The position numbers and the translations under genes were made by a program. DNA of 11,327 nt, from positions 1 to 11,327 of the forward strand of contig JAJZMO010000314.1 in assembly GCA_021798235.1 (NCBI GenBank), written 5' to 3'. Shown one piece after another: positions 5,786 through 11,327 of the stretch. A model generated the notes under the pieces. It did no database searches and was not told where the DNA came from. It saw only the letters and a list, made by a program, of their open reading frames with translations. Within the stretch, counting starts at the first letter, position 1; every line of letters begins with the position of its first letter. The stretch is from Acidobacteriota bacterium (lineage in GTDB: Bacteria > Acidobacteriota > Terriglobia > Terriglobales > Acidobacteriaceae).

Positions 5786-6550
5786 TCAATTACCCAGCGC
5801 AGCCTGCTGCGCACGGAAGAGATCCCCCATGCCGCGCTCCGCCATTTGCACTAATTCGTTTAGCCGCGCCGTGGAGAAGCTCTGCCGTTCCGCTGTGGCC
5901 TGCACTTCGACCAGATTGCCGTCGGCGGTCATCACCACATTCATGTCCACCTCGGCGCGCGCGTCTTCCTCATACGCCAGGTCCAGCAGCACCGTATCGT
6001 CCACAATGCCCACACTGGCCGCAGCCACCATCTGGCGCAGCGGGGAGACCGGCAGTGTTCCCGCCGCCACCAATCGATTCAACGCCAGGGCCAGCGCCAC
6101 GGATGCGCCCGTGATCGCCGCCGTGCGCGTTCCGCCATCGGCCTGCAATACATCACAGTCCAGCACGATGCTGCGCTCGCCCAACGCTTCCAAATCCATC
6201 GCCGCGCGCAGCGAGCGCCCAATCAATCGCTGGATCTCATGCGTGCGTCCGCCGATCTTGCCCCGCTCCGCTTCGCGCGGCGTGCGCGTCAGAGTTGCCC
6301 GCGGCAACATGCCGTATTCCGCCGTCACCCAACCGCGACCGCTACCGCGCATCCAGCCCGGCACGCCCGTCTCCACCGTTGCATTGCAGAGCACGCGCGT
6401 GTTGCCCACTTCAATCAACACCGAGCCTTCCGCCGTCGCTACAAAACCGCAGGTCAGCCGCAGCGGACGCATCTGGTCCGGGGCGCGATGGTCGGGGCGA
6501 AAGTACGGCGTGGCGGCTTCAGCTTGGGCTGGGGAATTGTGCTTGGACAT
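5786..6550 (-). CDS. rph: Ribonuclease PH
   Basis: A 254-residue cytoplasmic exoribonuclease of the PNPase/RNase PH family that trims tRNA 3' ends phosphorolytically, releasing nucleoside diphosphates. It aligns from memory along its full length with E. coli RNase [19 protein letters not shown] (41-57), [14 protein letters not shown] (73-86), the [20 protein letters not shown] block (97-116), [20 protein letters not shown] (130-149) and [11 protein letters not shown] (201-211, acidic metal/phosphate region). The N-terminus has about 16 extra residues before the usual start. Two changes stand out: the usual VQGTAEG is VQATAER here (216-222). The ATG at 6550 lacks a Shine-Dalgarno site, and a TACAAT box ends 7 nt upstream, suggesting a leaderless message. 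The open frame continues upstream but with no sensible start or homology. The frequent partner rdgB is not present. Confidence 0.97.
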   Translation of the reverse strand: MSKHNSPAQAEAATPYFRPDHRAPDQMRPLRLTCGFVATAEGSVLIEVGNTRVLCNATVETGVPGWMRGSGRGWVTAEYGMLPRATLTRTPREAERGKIGGRTHEIQRLIGRSLRAAMDLEALGERSIVLDCDVLQADGGTRTAAITGASVALALALNRLVAAGTLPVSPLRQMVAAASVGIVDDTVLLDLAYEEDARAEVDMNVVMTADGNLVEVQATAERQSFSTARLNELVQMAERGMGDLFRAQQAALGN

Positions 6551-6557
6551 GGGTTTG

Positions 6558-6563
6558 ATTGTA
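6558..6563 (-). promoter_or_regulatory. Candidate -10 box of rph (leaderless transcript)
   Basis: On the minus strand TACAAT is followed by 7 nt (CAAACCC) and then the rph ATG. A start of transcription 6-8 nt after the box would fall at or beside the A of the ATG. No good -35 hexamer is seen 17 or 18 bp upstream, so the call is tentative. Confidence 0.35.
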
Positions 6564-6617
6564 CCGGCAACAGAGCCGACCGAGATGCCCGCAGGCTGTC
6601 CCCAATCGGTTTCAAAT

Positions 6618-6644
6618 CGGGAATTCTTCCCGTTTGGGAATTCC
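6618..6644. repeat. GGGAATTC palindrome pair in the rph/sigma-54 activator divergent region
   Basis: CGGGAA-TTC-TTCCCG (6618-6632) is a perfect 15-bp inverted repeat. GGAATTCC (6637-6644) is a perfect palindrome, and GGGAATTC is repeated directly at 6619-6626 and 6636-6643. They lie 68-94 bp upstream of the rph start and might be an operator. Confidence 0.35.
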
Positions 6645-6823
6645 AGGGCGGGAACAGGGCGCAACGCATGGCTAACACGGGGGTTGGAGTCAGCGCTCGC
6701 TTCCACTGGCTCTAGCGCCGCGCCCAAAACGGAACCCGCGCCTCCGGCGGCCTTCCCATGCCGGGCCAGGGATTTCCGCCTGAAGTCGACTCTTATCCAC
6801 CACTTAGGGAATCTCTCCGGGTT

Positions 6824-6839
6824 TGGCACGCCACGTGTA
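6824..6839 (+). promoter_or_regulatory. Possible sigma-54-type promoter, weak -12
   Basis: TGGCACG-CCAC-GTGTA matches the -24 part of the sigma-54 consensus TGGCACG-N4-TTGCA fully, but the -12 element has GTGTA with GT in place of the key GC. It lies about 95 bp before the start of a sigma-54 activator gene. The remaining divergent region (6551-6932) holds nothing else I can name apart from the palindromes at 6618-6644 and the ribosome site AAGGAG at 6921-6926. Confidence 0.25.
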
Positions 6840-6932
6840 TATAGATATGCCGTGTTCCAGTGCGAACGGCAACAATTCCACTTCGAACTGGGGTCACAAC
6901 AGAAATAGCCAACGGCTGGAAAGGAGATCGCA

Positions 6933-8954
6933 ATGAGCACGCACCCGCAGTCCACACCCCAATCCGTACCGCAGCCCAGCGCGCATCCCCGTTCCCCGCG
7001 TGCGGTCCAGCCGGGGCAGCACCCGGCCCTCGCACTCCGCGCTGTGCAAAGCAACGGACAACCCCGCAACGCTGCGGAGTTGTCCCCGGAGCGCCAGGCG
7101 CATGCCCTGCGCAACTGGCTGACCGTGCTGCGCGTGCATTGTGACCTGCTTGAACAGGCCGGAGCCGTGGCCGAGCGCCATCGCGGCTGGCTGCAAGAAC
7201 TCTCCGTCGCCATTGGCCGCGGAGAATCCCTGATCGCCGGACTGTTGCCGTCGCTGGCCCCAACGCCTGCACCTGTTCCTGAACCCATCCAAACATCGGC
7301 GCAAACATCGACACAGCCGCAGAACTCACCCGAGGCAGAATTCATCCCGACTGACCCGACTGATTCGACCGCCGGGGCGGCTGGCACGCACACGCACCTC
7401 TCAGGCGCAAGCTCCAGCATGCCGGAGCTTCCGTCTTCCTCTGTTCCCCCACTGCTCTTGGAAAGGAAACCGCGTACAATGCTGAGCACAATCGATATGA
7501 CTGCCAAGCAGCCCACTTCGCTTCCCGCTCCCGACCGCTCCGGCATCTTGCATCTGCTGGTAGTTGATGATGAACCCTCCATCCGCACCGCTGCCGCCGA
7601 GTATGCCGGAGGTCGCGGCTTCACTGTGCATACGGCAGAGAACGCCGAGACCGCACGCGCGGCGCTCGATGCGCATCTGGCCGACTTGGTGCTGCTGGAC
7701 CTTCGCCTGCCCGGCGGCGGCGGTCTGGCGCTGCTCGAAGAAATCCGCACGCGCTATCCCGAGGCAGTGGTCATCGTGATGACCGCCTACGCCACCGTCT
7801 CCTCCGCAGTGGAGGCCATGCGCAGCGGCGCCAGCGAATATCTCACCAAGCCCTTCACGCTGGACGAGCTGGGCGAGGCGCTGGAGCGCGGCTCCGAGCG
7901 CCGCCACTTTGACCTCGAAAGCCGCCGCCTGCGCGAAAAGCTGCGCACGCCGGACGGCTTCGGCACGCTGATCGGACGCAGCCCGGAGATGGAACGCGTC
8001 TATCGCATCCTTTCCAAGGTGGCCAATACCACACATCCAGTGCTCATCCTGGGCGAGAGCGGCACGGGCAAGGAGATGGTCGCGCGCACGATTCACTACA
8101 ATGGCCCCAACGCCACGCAGCCCTTCATCCCCATCGATTGCGGTTCGCTGGCACCCACGTTGATCGAAAGCGAACTCTTCGGCTACGTCAAGGGAGCCTT
8201 CACCGGAGCCAATCGCTCCAAAGACGGCTTGCTGGCCGCCGCGGGCGAGGGCACGGTCTTCCTCGACGAAATTGGCGAGCTGCCGCTGGACCTGCAATCC
8301 AAGCTGCTGCGCGCCTTGCAGGAAAAAGAAATTCGCCCGGTCGGCTCCACGCAGCGTGTGGCCATCCATGCACGCATTCTGGCCGCAACCAACCGCGATC
8401 TGCCCGCCATGGTCGAGCAGGGCCGCTTCCGCAAAGATCTCTACTTCCGCCTCAACGTCGTCAACGTCAAACTGCCCGCGCTGCGGGAGCGCCGCGCCGA
8501 CATTCCCGTGCTGGCCGCGCACTTCCTTGACCGCCTGAGCCGCGAGACTGGACGCACGCTGAGCCTGAGCGACGAAGTGCTGCGCGTGATGAACAGCTAT
8601 GACTGGCCGGGCAACGTGCGCGAACTGGAAAACATGATTGAGCGCGCCTGCGCCCTCTCCTCTGGCCCGCTGTTGCACCTGGGCGATCTGCCCACGCAGT
8701 TGCAAGAGTACCGGATGCAGACGCAACGGCTGACGCAGGCGGCCCAGGAAAACGCCGCCAATGGCGAGGTCGGCGAAGCTGAGGCCATCCTCACCATCGC
8801 CGAGATGGAGCGGCAGGCGATTCTCAACACCATTCGCCAGCTGAACGGCGACAAGCTCACTGCGGCCAAGCTGCTCGGCATCGGCAAGACCACGCTCTAC
8901 CGCAAGCTGAAGGAGTATGGCATCGCCGACTCGCACTTGGAAGAGTTGCAATAA
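6933..8954 (+). CDS. NtrC-class sigma-54-dependent response regulator with N-terminal HisKA-like segment
   Basis: A 673-residue cytoplasmic activator that would remodel sigma-54 RNA polymerase. Residues 205-325 are a receiver: acidic D212/D213, phosphoacceptor D256 (LVLLDLRLP), T284 and K306. Residues 343-580 are an AAA+ domain with Walker A GESGTGKE (374-381), the sigma-54-contacting GAFTGA loop (421-426), Walker B TVFLDE (441-446), sensor ATNRD, and WPGNVREL (558-565). Residues 626-664 are a Fis-type HTH ([20 protein letters not shown]). Residues 1-204 are unusual: a Pro/Ser/Thr/Gln-rich linker surrounds a helical HisKA-like stretch (52-108) with [10 protein letters not shown], where His57 sits like the H-E-x-R-N-P kinase motif. 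The start at 6933 has AAGGAG 6 nt upstream. An internal ATG at 7479 with a weaker AAAGGA would give a normal 491-residue NtrC protein. The pseudo-receiver gene follows 75 bp later. Confidence 0.95.
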   Translation: MSTHPQSTPQSVPQPSAHPRSPRAVQPGQHPALALRAVQSNGQPRNAAELSPERQAHALRNWLTVLRVHCDLLEQAGAVAERHRGWLQELSVAIGRGESLIAGLLPSLAPTPAPVPEPIQTSAQTSTQPQNSPEAEFIPTDPTDSTAGAAGTHTHLSGASSSMPELPSSSVPPLLLERKPRTMLSTIDMTAKQPTSLPAPDRSGILHLLVVDDEPSIRTAAAEYAGGRGFTVHTAENAETARAALDAHLADLVLLDLRLPGGGGLALLEEIRTRYPEAVVIVMTAYATVSSAVEAMRSGASEYLTKPFTLDELGEALERGSERRHFDLESRRLREKLRTPDGFGTLIGRSPEMERVYRILSKVANTTHPVLILGESGTGKEMVARTIHYNGPNATQPFIPIDCGSLAPTLIESELFGYVKGAFTGANRSKDGLLAAAGEGTVFLDEIGELPLDLQSKLLRALQEKEIRPVGSTQRVAIHARILAATNRDLPAMVEQGRFRKDLYFRLNVVNVKLPALRERRADIPVLAAHFLDRLSRETGRTLSLSDEVLRVMNSYDWPGNVRELENMIERACALSSGPLLHLGDLPTQLQEYRMQTQRLTQAAQENAANGEVGEAEAILTIAEMERQAILNTIRQLNGDKLTAAKLLGIGKTTLYRKLKEYGIADSHLEELQ

Positions 8955-9029
8955 CGCGAAGAGTCACAAGCACGGCTGCACCGGTACTGGGAACACACAT
9001 TGCGCAAACCGACACTGGAGGAGGGCTGT

Positions 9030-9533
9030 ATGAATCAAAATATGCTGCTGGTCACCAACATTCCGGGCGCGGAGAACTGCGCCGCCGCCATCACCCGCCA
9101 ATTGGGCCTGGGCGTCGAGCTGGTCTCCAGTGGACGCGCCGCACTGGCTGCACTGCGCCGCCGCGAGTACACCGTGGTGGTGCTCGATGAAAACCAGACC
9201 GAAGCCGATCCCGCCGGGGCCGATGTACTTTGGCAACAAGCCGGCTTGGCCATTCCCATTCAGGTCAACTTGGCCATCTCCGGCTCGGGCCGCCTGCTGC
9301 GCGAGATTCGCGCTGCCCTCCAGCGCCGTGAGCGCGAACAGGCATTGGCCTTGCGCGCGGCCACGCAGGTCATCGGCGGCGAGATCAACACCACCATCAC
9401 CGGTCTGCTGCTGCAAACCCAGTTGATGCTCTCCGAACCCACCATCCCCACGGCCCTGCTGCCCAAGCTGCAACAGGTGGCACAGCTGGCCGGAACCCTG
9501 CGCCAGCAGCTTTGCCCCCGCAACGCTGCTTAG
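9030..9533 (+). CDS. Degenerate receiver-like protein with HisKA-like tail lacking the histidine
   Basis: A 167-residue protein. GGAGGAG at 9017-9023, 6 nt before the ATG at 9030, fixes the start; a TTG start at 9000 is less likely. Residues 4-98 resemble a receiver fold (MLLVTNIPG, ALRRREYTVVVLDEN, AIPIQVNLAISGSGRLLREI). The acidic pair is replaced by T9/N10 and the switch lysine is not evident, although D53 stands at the phosphoacceptor position. Residues 105-160 resemble a HisKA dimerisation hairpin (VIGGEINTTITGLLLQTQLM), but the histidine of the usual A-H-E-I-N-N motif is Gly here (G-G-E-I-N). It therefore probably cannot act as a phosphoacceptor kinase module and may be a dimerisation partner or adaptor. 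It lies 75 bp downstream of the sigma-54 activator on the same strand and ends just before a strong terminator, so the two probably share a transcript. Confidence 0.75.
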   Translation: MNQNMLLVTNIPGAENCAAAITRQLGLGVELVSSGRAALAALRRREYTVVVLDENQTEADPAGADVLWQQAGLAIPIQVNLAISGSGRLLREIRAALQRREREQALALRAATQVIGGEINTTITGLLLQTQLMLSEPTIPTALLPKLQQVAQLAGTLRQQLCPRNAA

Positions 9534-9548
9534 AGCAACTCCGAATCC

Positions 9549-9592
9549 AAACGGCATGGGCCAGAGAGGGAACTCTCTGGCCCATGCCGTTT
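9549..9592 (+). terminator. Strong intrinsic terminator after the activator/pseudo-receiver genes
   Basis: A perfect 20-bp stem (arms 9549-9568 and 9573-9592) closes a GGAA tetraloop. The plus-strand side is followed by T9593 and a G, and the stem base is A3/T3, giving a short T-run. It begins 15 bp after the stop at 9533. The A-run on the other side would let it also act on leftward transcripts. Confidence 0.85.
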
Positions 9593-9643
9593 TGTAGCAG
9601 TGCGTGGATGATTTTTGTGCAGCGCGCCGCAGCAGTAGAAAAG

Positions 9644-9680
9644 CACACGGCCTGCGGAGTTTGCCTCCGCAGGCCATGTG
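9644..9680 (-). terminator. Intrinsic terminator of the leftward Ig-repeat protein gene
   Basis: The arms GGCCTGCGGAG (9649-9659) and CTCCGCAGGCC (9665-9675) pair perfectly around a 5-nt loop. Four more pairs (CACA/TGTG) follow beyond one mismatch. On the minus strand the hairpin is followed by GCTTTTC, a T-run. It lies about 64 bp after the stop at 9744. Confidence 0.8.
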
Positions 9681-9743
9681 TGTGTACTGCTACTGTCGAT
9701 TTTTACTGCGCTCTACTGGTTTGACGACGCTGTTTCTTTTTCT

Positions 9744-11327
9744 TTACTGCACGTTCAGCGTGAAGGTAATGGCTTGGTTCAGGCCCGCGCCATCGCTGGC
9801 CAGAATCGTCACCGCCGCAGTGCCCGTGGGCGTGCCGGCGGTTGGGGCCGATCCGCCCGTGCTCGTGCCACTGCCACCCGTAACCGGCGTGGAGCCGCCG
9901 CCGCAGGCCGTCATCATACCCACGCCCGCCAACAGCACCAGCAACACCAACAGGTGTCCAACCTGTGACGGCATACCCTTGGCACTCTTCTTGCGCAGGC
10001 CCACGCCCGCCGCCAGCAGGCCCGGCAGCCAGAAGGCTCCAGCCAGCATCGGCATCGGGTTCGACGGATTGCTTTGCGGTGCGTAGGGCCGCAGGGCCGC
10101 CACGGCTGCCGTCGTGTTCACCGTCAGCTTGATCGTTTGCGCCGTGGTGTCATTGGCTGCGGTAAAGGTCACCGAGGCCGGGGTCGCGCTGCACGTCACA
10201 CCTGCGGGCAGGCCACTGCTGCAGCTCAAGCCGACCGTGCCCACGTAGCCGCCAGAGGGCGTCACCGTCACCATCACCGAGGCCGATTGGCCCGGTGCGG
10301 TAATGGTTACACTGCTGGAGCTCACGCTCAGCGCCACCGTCGGCGTCGGAGTGGGCGGCGGTACAGTGGGAACACTCACCGTGACGTTCTGCGCTGCCGA
10401 CGTGCTGGCCGCATCATTGGTCGAGCCAACATAGCTGGCCGTGATCGCATCCGTACCCACCGGCAGCGATGTCGTCAGCAGCGCCGCTACGCCGCTCGCA
10501 TTCAACTGCGCCACGCCGATGGAGGTCGATCCGCTGGAGAAGGTCACCAGCCCGCTCGGTACTGGCGTGGTTCCCGCCAGCACTGTCGCCGTCAGCGTCT
10601 CGCTGGTGCCTTGCGTGATGGACGAGGCCGAGGCTGCCAGCGTGGTGGTCGTCGTCGCGGGGGCCGCAGGTGCAACCGGCACCACGGCATTCACCGTGAC
10701 ACCCACAGCATTCGACGTGCTCGCTGCGTCGTTGGTCGAACCAGCATAGCTGGCCGTGATCGCGTCCGTACCCACCGGCAGCGATGTCGTCAGCAACGCA
10801 GCTACGCCGCTCGCGTTCAACTGCGCCGCGCCGATGGAAACGCCTCCGCTGGTAAAGGTCACCAGCCCGCTGGTCACCGGCGTGCTGCCTGCCATCACCT
10901 TCGCCGTCAGCGTCTCGCTGCTGCCTGCGGTGATCGACGAGGCCGAGTCCGTCAGGGCCGTTGTTGTGGTCGCGGGCGTCACCGTAATGTAGGCCACAAC
11001 GTCACCAGCGGCATAGATGCCACTGGCCGTGCTCTCAGCCTCCACCACCACCGTGCCTGCACCGGTCAAGGTGAGCGTGTTGCCGGAGATGGTTGCTGGC
11101 CCGGCAGCCACCACGTAGCTGATGGCTGGCCCAGAACCGCTACTCAACACGGCATTCAGCGGGATCGGCGCAGCGCCATAGACTGCGCTGGTCGGCGGCG
11201 TGGGCGACCAGACAAGTGACGTGGTTTCTTCAATATCAAACGGATTGCTGGTGGCCGTCAGTATGAGCGGAGTGGTTGCGCTCGCAGGCGTAATGGTCAG
11301 GTTGACATCCAGCGTGTCTCCGCTGCC
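9744..11327 (-). CDS. Ig-like repeat surface protein with C-terminal membrane/TACGGG tail (5' end beyond window)
   Basis: The frame is open to the right edge, giving 527 residues of the C-terminal part. From the N-terminal side: a strand-rich segment with YGAAPIPLNAV and GPATISGNTLTLTGAGTVVV, typical of bacterial Ig-like surface repeats; two near-identical Big_3_5-type Ig domains (SSITAGSSETLTA... and SSITQGTSETLTA..., each with LVTF.SG..SIG.AQLNASG); a Pro/Thr linker; a further domain (GYVGTVGLSCSSGLPAGVTC); then a hydrophobic segment (FWLPGLLAAGVGL) ending in RKK, and a second one (LLVLLVLLAGVGMMTACGGG). The last has a lipobox-like TAC-GGG. A Gly/Ser/Thr-rich stretch and a short beta tail (AVTILASDG...TFTLNVQ) finish it. 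This end recurs in Acidobacteriota surface proteins as I know them. It is probably an adhesin or structural protein at the cell surface. The stop is followed by its own terminator. Confidence 0.88.
   Translation of the reverse strand, partial: GSGDTLDVNLTITPASATTPLILTATSNPFDIEETTSLVWSPTPPTSAVYGAAPIPLNAVLSSGSGPAISYVVAAGPATISGNTLTLTGAGTVVVEAESTASGIYAAGDVVAYITVTPATTTTALTDSASSITAGSSETLTAKVMAGSTPVTSGLVTFTSGGVSIGAAQLNASGVAALLTTSLPVGTDAITASYAGSTNDAASTSNAVGVTVNAVVPVAPAAPATTTTTLAASASSITQGTSETLTATVLAGTTPVPSGLVTFSSGSTSIGVAQLNASGVAALLTTSLPVGTDAITASYVGSTNDAASTSAAQNVTVSVPTVPPPTPTPTVALSVSSSSVTITAPGQSASVMVTVTPSGGYVGTVGLSCSSGLPAGVTCSATPASVTFTAANDTTAQTIKLTVNTTAAVAALRPYAPQSNPSNPMPMLAGAFWLPGLLAAGVGLRKKSAKGMPSQVGHLLVLLVLLAGVGMMTACGGGSTPVTGGSGTSTGGSAPTAGTPTGTAAVTILASDGAGLNQAITFTLNVQ
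10396..10980. repeat. Two near-identical Ig-domain-coding direct repeats, 315-bp period
   Basis: About 270 bp at 10396-10665 recurs at 10711-10980 with a shift of exactly 315 bp (105 codons). In the best stretch, 10441-10512 against 10756-10827, only a few bases differ, most of them at third codon positions. The period equals one Ig domain plus linker, which indicates recent domain duplication or gene conversion within the surface protein gene. Confidence 0.85.

Noticed and set aside
6551..7750. Upstream extension of the rph reading frame (to a 654-aa ORF)
   Set aside because: The extension is low-complexity, runs antisense to the sigma-54 activator and shows no homology; RNase PH homology begins soon after the ATG at 6550.
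7401..8951. Long leftward ORF of 516 codons opposite the activator gene
   Set aside because: It is a GC-rich shadow frame of a gene with clear domains on the plus strand; its translation is Gln/Ala/Gly-rich without motifs.
9549..9680. CRISPR repeats or a structured small RNA
   Set aside because: Two unrelated hairpins at gene ends with T-runs fit terminators; there are no spaced repeats.
10074..11219. 381-codon plus-strand ORF rich in Arg/His/Gly
   Set aside because: Antisense shadow of the Ig-repeat protein; composition is typical of the complement of Ala/Thr/Val codons.

Overview
The window looks like a chromosomal segment of an Acidobacteriota bacterium, most likely of the Terriglobia/Acidobacteriaceae type. 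This is inferred from gene style: an ASPIC/UnbV FG-GAP protein beside a haem-bearing HzsA-like protein, a sigma-54 activator followed by a degenerate receiver protein, and an Ig-repeat surface protein ending in a transmembrane segment plus a TACGGG-type tail. No rRNA, tRNA, CRISPR array, transposase or integrase is visible.

Layout. (1) 1-4064, minus strand: a tightly coupled three-gene operon of exported proteins. It runs from a TolB-like/HzsA-middle-domain protein with one CxxCH haem site, through a seven-repeat FG-GAP/ASPIC-UnbV protein, to a YncE-like YVTN beta-propeller cut by the left edge. Stop and start codons overlap at both junctions (TAATG, ATGA). All three proteins are predicted propellers, so the operon looks like a periplasmic or surface redox/scaffold module. 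(2) 4065-4753: a long non-coding stretch dense in palindromes and short repeats, including two CRP-like sites 42 bp apart, probably the control region of the operon. (3) 4754-5759: a small XRE repressor-like gene (minus) and a divergent small single-pass membrane protein gene (plus). The 433-bp region between them carries two GTTACC-N17-GTTACC pairs, one near each gene, and a 15-bp direct repeat. (4) 5786-6550, minus: RNase PH, possibly translated from a leaderless mRNA. (5) 6933-9533, plus: an NtrC-class sigma-54 activator with an unusual N-terminal HisKA-like segment, then a pseudo-receiver protein whose HisKA-like tail lacks the phosphoacceptor histidine. (6) 9549-9680: two strong convergent hairpin terminators. 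(7) 9744 to the right edge, minus: a large Ig-like repeat surface protein, 5' end missing.

The two parts most likely to be under-described are the XRE/small-membrane-protein divergent switch with its paired operators, and the two-gene signalling module in which kinase-type dimerisation segments occur without any kinase catalytic domain. All functional calls rest on reading the sequence; no database search was run.
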